The position numbers were made by a program, and so were the translations under genes. DNA of 64,000 nucleotides, from the NCBI GenBank assembly GCA_016200085.1, contig JACQFL010000042.1:1-64000 (forward strand). Reading direction: 5' to 3'. This document shows positions 24,875 to 32,811 of the stretch, one piece after another (position 1 is the first letter of the stretch; each line of letters begins with the position of its first letter). Below the pieces are notes generated by a model. That model was not told where the DNA came from. It did no database searches and saw only the letters and a list, made by a program, of their open reading frames with translations. The DNA comes from Candidatus Rokuibacteriota bacterium (GTDB lineage Bacteria; Methylomirabilota; Methylomirabilia; Rokubacteriales; CSP1-6).

Positions 24875-26101
24875 TCAGCCACCCGCCGACATCACGCGCC
24901 CCGCCAGCTTCAGCCCCGGCCACCACGACAGGCGGCTGCGGAGCACGCCGAGGAGCGACGCCGCGATCATCAGCCTGAACGGGCCGACGCGGGTGAGGGT
25001 CAGGACGAGGAGCGTGGCGACGAGGATGGCCACGGCGAAGAGGTCGGGGAGCGCGGCGGGCGCCAGGCGGACGAGCGACACCGCGAGCACGCCGATCACC
25101 GCGGGACCCATGCCTTTCATCACCGCACGCACCCACGCCAGCTTTCTCACGCGGTCGAGCACCGGCAACACCACGAGCATGATGACGAACGACGGCAGGA
25201 ACGCCATGGTGGCGGCCACGAGGGCGCCGGCGATTCCCGCGACCTTGTAGCCGACGTACGCCGCGAGCATCAGCACGGGGCCGGGCGTGAGCTGGCCCAG
25301 GGCAAGGCCGTCGATGAACTCGCGTGCCGTCAGCCAGTGGAACTGGTCGACGACCTGCTGCTGGATGAACGCGATCATGGTCAGGCCGCCGCCGATGGTG
25401 AAGGCGCCGACCTTGAAGAAGTACGCGCCGAGGTCCACCAGGCTGGCCGCGCGGGGCATCCCGCCGGACATCGTGAGCGCGGACGGCCACCAGAGCGCCG
25501 ACACCGCCGGCCCCGAGACGGCGAGCACGGCCAGCACCGCGCCTGGCGTCCGGGAATGGAAGACGAGCAGACCGGCGCCGCCGGCGAGCACGAGGATGAC
25601 GGCGACGCCGAGCGGCGACCACAGCAAGACGGCGGCGGCCAGCACACCGATGACGACCTCTTGCCAGGTGCTCGCGGCGGCGCGGCCGAGGCGATACACG
25701 GCGACGGCGAAGATCGCGATGACCACCGGGCCGAGGCCGTAGAGCGCGCCCTGCACGAGGGGGCTCACCCCCAGCGTCGCGTAGGCCAGCGTCAGCGCCA
25801 GCATCACGACGAAGGCCGGCAGCACGAAGCACAGGCCCCCGAAGAACCCGCCCCACCAGCCGCCGCGCGCGTAGCCCAGGAAGATCGCGAGCTGGGTCGC
25901 GGTGGCGCCCGGCAGCATGTTCACCACCGACAGGCCTTCCACGAACCGCGGCTTCGACACCCACTGGCGCTTCTCCTGCAGCTCCGCCTGCATCACTCCC
26001 ATGATGGCCGGCCCGCCGTACGAGGTGGCCCCCAGCTTCAGCAGCGACCCCACGACCTCGCTCCACACGCCGCCGCGCCCCGCGTCTGCCCTCTCGCTCA
26101 T
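24875..26101 (-). CDS. chrA: Chromate transporter ChrA (two-domain form)
   Basis: Inner-membrane CHR-family exporter, 408 aa, with two homologous halves. The first half has LLKLGATSYGGPAIMGVMQ and VVNMLPGATATQLAIFLGY. The second has FFKVGAFTIGGGLTMIAFIQ and EFIDGLALGQLTPGPVLMLA. About ten hydrophobic segments are present. ATG 26101 is preferred to ATG 26107 because the GGAGGAG ribosome site is then properly spaced. It is transcribed from its own AT-rich promoter region. Chromate efflux is the known role of the family; a sulfate-related or other oxyanion role cannot be excluded. Confidence 0.92.
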   Translation of the reverse strand: MSERADAGRGGVWSEVVGSLLKLGATSYGGPAIMGVMQAELQEKRQWVSKPRFVEGLSVVNMLPGATATQLAIFLGYARGGWWGGFFGGLCFVLPAFVVMLALTLAYATLGVSPLVQGALYGLGPVVIAIFAVAVYRLGRAAASTWQEVVIGVLAAAVLLWSPLGVAVILVLAGGAGLLVFHSRTPGAVLAVLAVSGPAVSALWWPSALTMSGGMPRAASLVDLGAYFFKVGAFTIGGGLTMIAFIQQQVVDQFHWLTAREFIDGLALGQLTPGPVLMLAAYVGYKVAGIAGALVAATMAFLPSFVIMLVVLPVLDRVRKLAWVRAVMKGMGPAVIGVLAVSLVRLAPAALPDLFAVAILVATLLVLTLTRVGPFRLMIAASLLGVLRSRLSWWPGLKLAGRVMSAGG

Positions 26102-26150
26102 CGCCATCTCCTCCGAGCCAGCCGACGTGATCCCAAGGGTGATCGCGGGC

Positions 26151-26179
26151 AGTGTAACATGAGATCTTAAGAGTATCAG
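26151..26179 (-). promoter_or_regulatory. Candidate promoter of chrA
   Basis: On the minus strand CTGATA (26174-26179, 4 of 6 to -35 consensus) is separated by 17 bp from TACACT (26151-26156, -10), with an extended TGT before the -10. The stretch is clearly AT-richer than its surroundings. It lies 50 bp upstream of the chrA start, leaving a leader that contains GGAGGAG. Confidence 0.5.
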
Positions 26180-26317
26180 TTGTTACTCACCCGTGGGCCG
26201 CGCGGCGCGGCGGGGCGGCGGGTGGGGGGCGGGGTGCCGGAAGCCATTGGGTACGCATCGCCCTCGGCACCCTGGCTGGGCCCGACCCGGAGCGGGGGGC
26301 TGGCCAGCGTCCGAGGC

Positions 26318-26419
26318 CTACTTCGTCAGGATCAGCTTGCCGGCGCGCGTGATGCGCTCGCCGCTCGACAGCACGCGCCGGTTCTCCGGGGGCGCCGTCT
26401 TCGGGCGCTCCGGGGTCAT
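26318..26419 (-). CDS. HemP-like mini-protein of the iron-uptake operon
   Basis: A 33-aa gene with an ATG at 26419 and a well-placed GGAGG ribosome site. The ending AGKLILTK matches the invariant C-terminus of the haemin uptake protein HemP (NKLILTK or GKLILTK). ERITR before it may correspond to the YRLRLT strand, but the family is normally about 55-60 aa and the middle is shortened here. It lies 34 bp after the FTR1 permease gene on the same strand, in an operon with a DtxR-type operator, which agrees with an iron or haem role. Function inferred. Confidence 0.58.
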   Translation of the reverse strand: MTPERPKTAPPENRRVLSSGERITRAGKLILTK

Positions 26420-26453
26420 GCGTCCTCCACGGTTCGCCGGACGAGCGCCCTCC

Positions 26454-27335
26454 TCACGCGTCCGGCCTCGACCATGGCTCCGCGGGAGCCACGGGGCCAC
26501 GGACGGTCGCCGAGCGCCGCCGGGGACGGCGGAGGAGGTCGCCGAAGAACAGCAGCCCGGCGACGACGACGTACGAGCCCCAGGCGGCGACCTCGAGCGA
26601 CGTCGGCCGCGCCCGGTAGCCGACGAGGCCGCCGAGGAACGAGCCGACGATGCCGCCGTCGTCGACGAGCCACGAGGTGTCCCACAGCGCGCTCGTGACG
26701 GGCAGGATCCCCATGGCGGCCAGGCGGCCGACGCCGGTGGCGAAGAGTCCGGCGGCGACGAAGAGCAGCAGGGCCGAGGTCACGGTGAAGAACCGCGGCA
26801 GGCTCAGCCGCCGGCCGCCACGGAAGATGGCCCACGCGAGCGCTGCCGCCGCCGCGATGCCCAGGACCGCGCCGCCCAGGTTCGACCACGCGGTGCCCCC
26901 ATCACCCGGCTGGCTCACCATGCCCCACATGAAGAGCACGGTCTCGGCGCCCTCGCGGAACACCCCCGTGAACGCGATGAGCGCGATGACCCACAGCCGG
27001 TGCGATCGCTCGGCCGCGTCGACCCGGCGCTGGACCTGTCCCATGACGGCCCGGGCGTGCTGGCGCATCCACGCGGTCATCCACGTCAAGACGCCGACGG
27101 CGAGAAAGATGACCGCCGCGCCGACGACGTCGGGGCCCAGGTCGAGCAGCGGCCCGGACAGCCACGTCATCGCCGCACCGGCGGCGATGCTGGCCAGGAC
27201 TCCCGCGGCCGCCCCGGCCGTCACCCAGCGGGCGTGATAGCCGCGGCCGATCTTGTCGAGATAACCGTACACGATGCCGAGCAGGAGCGCGGCCTCGAAG
27301 GCCTCACGCAGGGCGACGAGGAAGGTGGCGCTCAC
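26454..27335 (-). CDS. FTR1-family high-affinity iron permease
   Basis: Inner-membrane iron transporter of 293 aa from GTG 27335. The two REXXE iron motifs are present: REAFE near the N-terminus (VALREAFEAALLLGIVYGYL) and REGAE in the middle (GVFREGAETVLFMWG). About seven hydrophobic segments and a basic C-terminal tail (LLRRPRRRS) follow. The start is 3 bp beyond the stop of the cupredoxin gene. Related EfeU and FetM systems use a periplasmic cupredoxin-type partner, which the upstream gene provides. Confidence 0.93.
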   Translation of the reverse strand: MSATFLVALREAFEAALLLGIVYGYLDKIGRGYHARWVTAGAAAGVLASIAAGAAMTWLSGPLLDLGPDVVGAAVIFLAVGVLTWMTAWMRQHARAVMGQVQRRVDAAERSHRLWVIALIAFTGVFREGAETVLFMWGMVSQPGDGGTAWSNLGGAVLGIAAAAALAWAIFRGGRRLSLPRFFTVTSALLLFVAAGLFATGVGRLAAMGILPVTSALWDTSWLVDDGGIVGSFLGGLVGYRARPTSLEVAAWGSYVVVAGLLFFGDLLRRPRRRSATVRGPVAPAEPWSRPDA

Positions 27336-27338
27336 GGC

Positions 27339-27683
27339 CTACTCGGCGACGATGCGGCCCTTGGCCGTCTGCTGGTGGTAGTCGCCGATGAAGGGGTACG
27401 TGCCGGGCTTGAGCGAGGGCATGCGGACCCGCAGGGTCTTGCCGCCGGGCACGACCTTCTCGATCCGCAGCTCCTTGCTCTCGAACTCCTCCGGGGTCTT
27501 GTCCTTGTTGGTGATGACGAGCACGAACGGCGCGCCGGCCTTGACCTTGATCTCCTCCGGGGAGAACCGGTTGTTCTCGATGGTGAGGGCGATCTCGACG
27601 GGCTTGTCGGCCGCCGTCGCGCCGGCGGCGCCGCCGAGACCCAGGATCACCGCGACGCCGAGGAACGCCACGAGCCGTCTCAT
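27339..27683 (-). CDS. Periplasmic cupredoxin-domain protein (EfeO cupredoxin-like)
   Basis: 114 aa with a signal peptide (about residues 1-24, ending GATA) and one cupredoxin fold. The segment IENNRFSPEEIKVKAGAPF and the ending PSLKPGTYPFIGDYHQQTA resemble the N-terminal cupredoxin domain of EfeO. The Cys of a type 1 copper site is absent, and acidic/His residues (EEFESKELRIE, GDYH) could bind iron or copper. The ribosome site GGAGG precedes ATG 27683. First gene of the iron operon. Confidence 0.85.
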   Translation of the reverse strand: MRRLVAFLGVAVILGLGGAAGATAADKPVEIALTIENNRFSPEEIKVKAGAPFVLVITNKDKTPEEFESKELRIEKVVPGGKTLRVRMPSLKPGTYPFIGDYHQQTAKGRIVAE

Positions 27684-27718
27684 CGAAGGCCTCCGGATAC
27701 CAGGGATGCCAGGCGATG

Positions 27719-27750
27719 TTAGGTGTACCTAATATCGGAACGGCTGTCAA
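27719..27750 (-). promoter_or_regulatory. Candidate iron-regulated promoter with DtxR/IdeR/MntR-type operator
   Basis: TTAGGTGTACCTAA at 27719-27732 is an inverted repeat with 6-bp arms. It fits the TTAGG-N4-CCTAA core of DtxR-family boxes. A perfect TTGACA (-35, minus strand) lies at 27745-27750, 12 bp away, so the operator overlaps where the -10 and start point should be. Metal-loaded repressor binding here would block the cupredoxin-FTR1-HemP operon. Confidence 0.68.
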
Positions 27751-27780
27751 CCTTAGATTTGGCGCGAGTCGCTCCGGCGA

Positions 27781-28710
27781 TCACCACGTCACTTCCCGCG
27801 CGGACTTGTCGTCGCGCAGGCCGAGATAGACCGGGTGGCGGAGCTTGCCGTCCGAGGTGCGCTCGGTGAAGCCGATCTGGGCGACGAGGCGGGGCTCGAG
27901 CCAGGTGGTGTCTTTCGATCGCTCGAGGTCGTCGAACGGTGAGTCTGCGCGCTCGAGCGGCTTGAAACGGCGCGCGAGATCGGCGAGGGTCTTCGCGGTG
28001 TAGCCGGTGCCCACCTTGCCGGCGTAGCGCAGGCGCGGGCCGTCCCAGCCGCCGACGAGGATCGCGCCAAAATGGGTACGCGCGCCCGCGGGCGCGGTGT
28101 AGCCGCCGATCACGAGCTCCTCCTCGTTGCGCACCTTCACCTTGAGCCAGGCTCGGGAGCGCCGGCCCGCCTCGTACACGGACGACTCGTCCTTGGCGAC
28201 GAGCCCCTCGAGGCCGCGCCGGCACGCCTCCTCGAAGGCCCTGAGGCCGTCGTCGGCCAGCCGGCGCGCCGCGAACAGCCAGTCCCGCGTGCCGATCTCG
28301 CGCTCGAGCGCGGCCCGGCGCTGGCGCAAGGGCGAGGCGCGCAGATCCTTGCCGCGGGCGTAGAGGCAATCGAAGACCGCGTAGACGGGCGGACGCTCCG
28401 TGTCGCCGAGCCCGCGCTGCTGCAGGTACTGGAAGCGCGAGACGAGCGCGTCGTCGAAGATCACGATCTCGCCGTCGAGACAGAGCGTGGGCGCAGGCAG
28501 GCGCGCGATCGCCTGCGCGACGTCCGGGAAGTCCTCGGCGCGGTCCCTGACGTTCCGCGTGATCAGGCTGACGCGCTTGCCTTCCTTGTAGGCCAGGATG
28601 CGGAAACCGTCATACTTCTCCTCGTAGACCCAGCCCGGGGAATGGAAGGGCGCGTCCACCGGCGTGGCCAGCATCGGGCGCACGCGGAAGGGGACGCGGT
28701 CCGCCGGCAC
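27781..28710 (-). CDS. ligD: ATP-dependent DNA ligase, LigD ligase-domain protein
   Basis: NHEJ-type DNA ligase of 309 aa from GTG 28710. The nucleotidyltransferase lysine is in YEEKYDGFRILAY, the catalytic-fold motifs LCLDGEIVIFD and EGLVAKDESS follow, and AWLKVKVR gives motif V. The OB-fold C-terminal domain is present (GWDGPRLRYAGKVGTGYT, ARRFKPLERADSPF). In many bacteria this is one module of a larger LigD. Here it is a separate gene starting 1 bp beyond the stop of the phosphoesterase-module gene. No polymerase module or Ku gene is in view. Confidence 0.92.
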   Translation of the reverse strand: MPADRVPFRVRPMLATPVDAPFHSPGWVYEEKYDGFRILAYKEGKRVSLITRNVRDRAEDFPDVAQAIARLPAPTLCLDGEIVIFDDALVSRFQYLQQRGLGDTERPPVYAVFDCLYARGKDLRASPLRQRRAALEREIGTRDWLFAARRLADDGLRAFEEACRRGLEGLVAKDESSVYEAGRRSRAWLKVKVRNEEELVIGGYTAPAGARTHFGAILVGGWDGPRLRYAGKVGTGYTAKTLADLARRFKPLERADSPFDDLERSKDTTWLEPRLVAQIGFTERTSDGKLRHPVYLGLRDDKSAREVTW

Positions 28711-28711
28711 G

Positions 28712-29434
28712 TCAGGCGGTGGAGCGGGAGACCGTGGCGTCGCGCGGAGGGTCGGCCGCGGCGGCCACCGCGAGCTGCCGCGGCGTGGCTCCGGCCGCCC
28801 GCGCAATGCCCGCCATCGTCCGGCGCGACACCGCGGACAGGGGCTTGTCGACGGTGACGTCGCTCGTCGAGGCGGCCTCGTCACGATGCTTGATGAGCAG
28901 CCACCGCCGGTCGCCCGTGCCCACGAGCACCCACGAGCCGCGGAGCTTCTTGCCGTGCAGGCGGAACTTGATCTCGTTCTTGCGGATCATCCTCTCGACG
29001 TCCGCATCCTCGGGCTCCCAGGTGCCGTGGTCCCAGATCATCACGGTGCCGCCGCCGTACTCGCCCTCGGGGATCACGCCCTCGAACTGGTTGTAGTCGA
29101 GCGGATGCGGCTCGGTGACCATGGCCAGCCGCTTCACCGAGGGATCGTGCGAGGGCCCTTTCGGGACCGCCCACGAGAGCATCACACCCGCGTACTCCAG
29201 CCGGAAGTCGTAGTGCAGCGCGGTGGCCCGGTGCTTCTGGACCACGAAGGCCAGCGCGCCGCCCCGCTTGGCCTCGGGTGGGCGCCCCGCGGGCTCGGGC
29301 GTGACGCCGAAGTTCCGCTTGCGGTTGTACTCCGCGAGCATCCCGTACTGGCTGAGATCGGGCAGCGTCGGCTCGGCTCGAGGCACTGCCGGCCGCTTCT
29401 TCACGGAGGCTGCACGCGTCGCGTTCCGTGCCAT
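28712..29434 (-). CDS. LigD 3'-phosphoesterase-domain protein
   Basis: Stand-alone phosphoesterase module of 240 aa, which in LigD trims 3'-ribonucleotides and 3'-phosphates at breaks. The conserved core is visible: VVQKHRATALHYDFRLEYAG, LSWAVPKGPSHDPSVKRLAM, HPLDYNQFEGVIPEGEYGGG and TVMIWDHGTWEP. A basic N-terminal tail and an alanine/arginine-rich C-terminal tail flank it. It is directly followed by the ligase module, consistent with a split LigD. Confidence 0.92.
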   Translation of the reverse strand: MARNATRAASVKKRPAVPRAEPTLPDLSQYGMLAEYNRKRNFGVTPEPAGRPPEAKRGGALAFVVQKHRATALHYDFRLEYAGVMLSWAVPKGPSHDPSVKRLAMVTEPHPLDYNQFEGVIPEGEYGGGTVMIWDHGTWEPEDADVERMIRKNEIKFRLHGKKLRGSWVLVGTGDRRWLLIKHRDEAASTSDVTVDKPLSAVSRRTMAGIARAAGATPRQLAVAAAADPPRDATVSRSTA

Positions 29435-29436
29435 CG

Positions 29437-30426
29437 TCAGCCTCTCGCCAGGAGGTCCCGGAGCCGTGCGGCGACGTCACGCGCGGAGGCTTCCGCCGCG
29501 ACGACGTCCACGTGCTCGGGCGCGGCGCCGATACCGAGGGCCAGCGCACGCGCCAGCTGGTCGGTCGTGCCGATCGGCCCCTGGGCGGCCGGCCCCTTCA
29601 TGCCGTGCAGCCGGAGCAGCGCGATGGCCGCCGCGTCCAGCGCGCAGCGGTCGTCGCTGGCGAGGAACACCCCGGGCGCCGCACGGTCGCCCTGCTCGGG
29701 ACCGCCGGAGACGAAGGCTTCCAGGCAATCCATGACGCTCAGGCCCGGCCGCCACGCGAGGTTGGCCTCGGCGATCATCGCCCGCTGGTCCGCCGAGCCG
29801 TGCAGATCGCGCATGTAGTCGTGGCCGCCGCCGGGCAGCCGCTTGGCGACGAGCCCCACCGTGTTCTTCAGCGAGAGGGTGACGTGGCCGCCGAAGCGAT
29901 GGGTCTTGCAGCACATCGTCTGCACCGCGCATCCCGCGTCGGTGAAGAGGCGCGCGGCCGGGAAGCCCTGCGGCCAGTGCTCGGCCGTGAAGGGCCGCCA
30001 CGCCTCCGCGCCCGCGTCGTCGAGGACGATGCGGCGCGCGTGGGCCTCCGCCAGCACGGTGGTCGCGCCCGTCCGGTCGAGCACGGCGCGCGTGTCGCCC
30101 ATGCCCGAGCGCTCCGCCAGCGCGAGGCCCGACGCGCCGCGCGCCCTGAGCGTGGCCAGCACGGCGGCGAGCGTGGCGGGATGGGTGGACGCTGGAAACA
30201 GATCGCCGCTGTTGAAGTTGGCCTTCACGGCCACGTCGCGCCCGTCACAGGCCTTGAAGTCGAACGCCTCGAAGCACGCGGCGACGGCTTTCGCCCGATC
30301 GGCCTGCCGGACCACCACGACCCGGCCACTCCTCGGCGCGGCCCAGGCCCCGAGCGGCGTGGGGACCACGGCGACGGCGGCAGCGGCGGCCGCGGTCCGG
30401 AGCACGCTGCGACGCGAGAGCTCCAT
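29437..30426 (-). CDS. Tat-exported DUF362 family protein
   Basis: 329 aa with a twin-arginine signal (ELSRRSVLRTAAAAAAVAVV) and the DUF362 core: DGRDVAVKANFNSGD, TMCCKTHRFGGHVTLSLKN, VMDCLEAFVSGG. DUF362 proteins are often iron-sulfur-linked with unknown biochemistry; here there is no ferredoxin motif, but adjacent Cys residues occur in TMCCKTHR. It is separated by 2 bp from the LigD phosphoesterase gene, although a functional link is doubtful. Confidence 0.85.
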   Translation of the reverse strand: MELSRRSVLRTAAAAAAVAVVPTPLGAWAAPRSGRVVVVRQADRAKAVAACFEAFDFKACDGRDVAVKANFNSGDLFPASTHPATLAAVLATLRARGASGLALAERSGMGDTRAVLDRTGATTVLAEAHARRIVLDDAGAEAWRPFTAEHWPQGFPAARLFTDAGCAVQTMCCKTHRFGGHVTLSLKNTVGLVAKRLPGGGHDYMRDLHGSADQRAMIAEANLAWRPGLSVMDCLEAFVSGGPEQGDRAAPGVFLASDDRCALDAAAIALLRLHGMKGPAAQGPIGTTDQLARALALGIGAAPEHVDVVAAEASARDVAARLRDLLARG

Positions 30427-30435
30427 GGCTCCAGT

Positions 30436-31050
30436 CTACCGCGCGCCCGAAGTCCCGGCCGGCGGCCGGGCGGCGAACCGCCGGAGGTTCTTCTGGGCCC
30501 GGCGCCCCTCGGCCAGGATCGTGAAGCCCGCGCGCTCGACGGCGCGCTCGGTGTCGCGGTTCGGGTGGCAGCCGCCGCTCACGCGCGTCCAGAGCGGCTG
30601 GATGCGGTCCTGCATCCGCGCGCGCCAGGACGTGGTCGAGCGGACGTGCTCGAGCATCCGCAGCTCGCCGTCCGCCCGGAGCACGCGCTTGACCTCGGCG
30701 AGCCCGCGCTCGGGGCGCGGCACGCTGCAGAAGACGAGCCCCGTGACGACGGTGTCGAACGCGCCGTCGCGAAAGGGCAGCGCCTCGGCGCTCCCCTGCA
30801 CCAGCGGCACGCTCGGCGCTCGCCGCCGCGCGCGCTCGAGGGGCTCGCGCGCCGGATCGAGCCCGATCGCCCGCGCGCCCACGGGCAGGACCATGAGGTT
30901 GCGCCCGGTGCCGCAGCCGAGATCGAGCACCCGCCCGCGCGCCCCGCCGACGACCCACCGCCGCCACCGCGCCAGCCCGAGCCGCTCCAGGACCGCGCAC
31001 ATCGCGTCGTACACCCACGGAATCTGCTCGATGCCGCGCACGGCGGACAC
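30436..31050 (-). CDS. Class I SAM-dependent methyltransferase
   Basis: 204 aa with a Rossmann methyltransferase fold. Motif I is VLDLGCGTGRNLMVL, followed by the acidic ribose site IGLDPAREP and the VTGLVFCSVPRPERGLAEVK segment of UbiE/Methyltransf_11 proteins. It ends with a basic tail. The next methyltransferase gene is on the same strand 52 bp upstream. Substrate unknown; a small lipid or quinone is possible. Confidence 0.88.
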   Translation of the reverse strand: MSAVRGIEQIPWVYDAMCAVLERLGLARWRRWVVGGARGRVLDLGCGTGRNLMVLPVGARAIGLDPAREPLERARRRAPSVPLVQGSAEALPFRDGAFDTVVTGLVFCSVPRPERGLAEVKRVLRADGELRMLEHVRSTTSWRARMQDRIQPLWTRVSGGCHPNRDTERAVERAGFTILAEGRRAQKNLRRFAARPPAGTSGAR

Positions 31051-31102
31051 TCTAGCAGGCCCATCGTTCGCGCGCCGGCCTGACCCTCCTCCACGACGAG
31101 GC

Positions 31103-31855
31103 TCAGTCGTCCCGGCGCGCGACCGCCGCGATGGAGGTGCCGAACGGCAGGTTGATCCAGCGCACCAGCGCGGCCTCGACGGCGAGAAGGCGCGAGAAGA
31201 GCGCGTTGATCGCGGCGGGGAGCATCACGTACGAGGTCCTCGGCGGGCCGGGCCCGGCGAACAGCCCGCGCACGGCCCGATATCCCAGGATGAGGGGGAA
31301 CGAGAACGTGATCGCGTACGTTTGCTTCACGACCCGGAAGCCCGCGGCGTTCAGCCGCGCGTGGAGCTCGGAGGCGGCGTAGCGGCGGCGATGGTGGAGC
31401 GCCTCGTCGTGCTCGCTCCAGAGGAACCGGTAGGCCGGCACGAAGACGATGAGCGTACCTCCGGGCGCGAGGACGCGGCGGAGCTCCACGAGCGCGGCCC
31501 GGTCGTCGTCGAGGTGCTCGAGGACGTCGAGCGCGGTGACGAGGTCGAACGAGCCGTCGGCGAACGGGAGGGGTCCCTGCTCGGGCACGCGCACGAGGCG
31601 GACGGCCCGGCTCCCGGCCTGCCGCTCCCGGCACAAGGCGAGTGCGATCTCCGAATCGTCCACCGCCGTGACCGTTCCATGGCGGCCCAGCAGATCGAGC
31701 GCCGATCCGGTGCCGCAGCCGAAGTCGAGGATACGACGCCGGTCGCCCCGGGGCAGCCACCTGTCGAAGAGCGACCGGAGCAGGTGGAGCCGCCCGACGT
31801 GCCACCAGTACGTCCGCTCCAGCTCGTACATCCGCTGGTATTCGTCGCGCTCCAC
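31103..31855 (-). CDS. Class I SAM-dependent methyltransferase with C-terminal hydrophobic region
   Basis: 250 aa from GTG 31855. The N-terminus MERDEYQRMYELERTYWWHV recalls methyltransferases of glycan or polyketide clusters (WHxGR-type). Motif I is ILDFGCGTGSALDLL, with DLVTALDVLEHLDDD as motif II/III. The C-terminal third has two hydrophobic stretches (YAITFSFPLILGYRAVRGLF, VMLPAAINALFSRLLAVEA) suggesting membrane contact. It overlaps the tail of the P-loop gene by a GTGTGA arrangement, so the pair are probably co-translated. Confidence 0.87.
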   Translation of the reverse strand: MERDEYQRMYELERTYWWHVGRLHLLRSLFDRWLPRGDRRRILDFGCGTGSALDLLGRHGTVTAVDDSEIALALCRERQAGSRAVRLVRVPEQGPLPFADGSFDLVTALDVLEHLDDDRAALVELRRVLAPGGTLIVFVPAYRFLWSEHDEALHHRRRYAASELHARLNAAGFRVVKQTYAITFSFPLILGYRAVRGLFAGPGPPRTSYVMLPAAINALFSRLLAVEAALVRWINLPFGTSIAAVARRDD

Positions 31856-31856
31856 G

Positions 31857-32750
31857 TCACACCACCCACCAGCGGTCGATGTCGCGGCCCAGCGCCGCGG
31901 GGTCCGGGTGCCGCGCCTCGACCTCGCGAAGGATGCTCTCCGCCTCGGCCTCCCCGGGCGCCAGGTCCGCGTGGGGGACCGCAAAAGCGTAGACGGAGAG
32001 GGCCGTGGTCGGCAGCACGGTGCGCACGTCGATGGACTCGACGTGGCGATGGCGGAGCAGCGCCTCGTAGGTGCGGCGGTACACGAGAGGATCGTACGGG
32101 ACGTCGTCGCCCGCCGCCGGCACGGGGAGCCCGAGCGCGCGCGCCACCTCGACGAGCTCGCGCCAGAGGCCGCGCAGCACGTGCGGCGGCGCGTCCTCGC
32201 GCTCGCGAGGGTGCACGGGCCGCGCGGCCCGCCGCGCCCGCTCCGCCTCGAGGAACGCGCGCACCTCGAGGGAGGGCACGGGGATCGCGAAGCGGCACGA
32301 CGGCGCCGCCAGGGCGGGCTCGGCCTCGTCGTCGATGGGGCGCGCCAGCTCGATGAGACGGTGGCCCACGAACGGCGTCTCGCCGACGAGCAGGTGCTCC
32401 GGCGCCGCGCAGCGACGCTCCCATCCCGCCAGCGCGCGGCGCGCCCAGAGCCCGACGGCCTTGCGCACGATCCCGTGGGTCACCCCGTCCACCACGGGGT
32501 AGCGCCGGCCCGCCGCGCTCTCCTCGAAGACGGGACGCGCGACGTCCCACTGCAGGAGATGGACGACCCGGCCCGCCGCGACCGCAAGGTGCGCGAGCTG
32601 GTGGATCAGCAGGCTCTTGCCCGTGCCGGGCAGCCCGGCGACGAACACCATCCGCTGCTCCCGCGCGAGGCGCTCCAGGCGACCATGGAGCTCCTGATCG
32701 CCCGCGACCACGAGGGGTCCATTCCCGCCCGGAGCCTCGGGCTCGGTCAT
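31857..32750 (-). CDS. P-loop NTPase of unknown function
   Basis: 297 aa. An unambiguous Walker A, FVAGLPGTGKSLLIHQLAHL, lies at about residues 36-55, and a possible acidic strand follows (VHLLQWDVARPVFEE). No further family could be assigned; it is not an obvious AAA+, kinase or DNA repair protein. Conserved-looking segments are HLLVGETPFVGHRLIELARP and YDPLVYRRTYEALLRHRHVE. It shares an overlapping start/stop with the methyltransferase downstream, suggesting a two-gene unit. The 61 bp before the divergent hydantoinase gene include TATCAT at 32773. Confidence 0.78.
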   Translation of the reverse strand: MTEPEAPGGNGPLVVAGDQELHGRLERLAREQRMVFVAGLPGTGKSLLIHQLAHLAVAAGRVVHLLQWDVARPVFEESAAGRRYPVVDGVTHGIVRKAVGLWARRALAGWERRCAAPEHLLVGETPFVGHRLIELARPIDDEAEPALAAPSCRFAIPVPSLEVRAFLEAERARRAARPVHPREREDAPPHVLRGLWRELVEVARALGLPVPAAGDDVPYDPLVYRRTYEALLRHRHVESIDVRTVLPTTALSVYAFAVPHADLAPGEAEAESILREVEARHPDPAALGRDIDRWWVV

Positions 32751-32811
32751 GTCGGCACGCGCCTCCTCCGGGTATCATAGCGGGCGGTCCCGGCCCCATG
32801 GACACCGCCTG

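Noticed and set aside
26183..26317. Further member of the loop-conserved palindrome family
   Set aside because: TTGGGTACGCATCG at about 26254 resembles the loop, but long complementary arms are lacking; only GGGTGCCG/CGGCACCC pairs.
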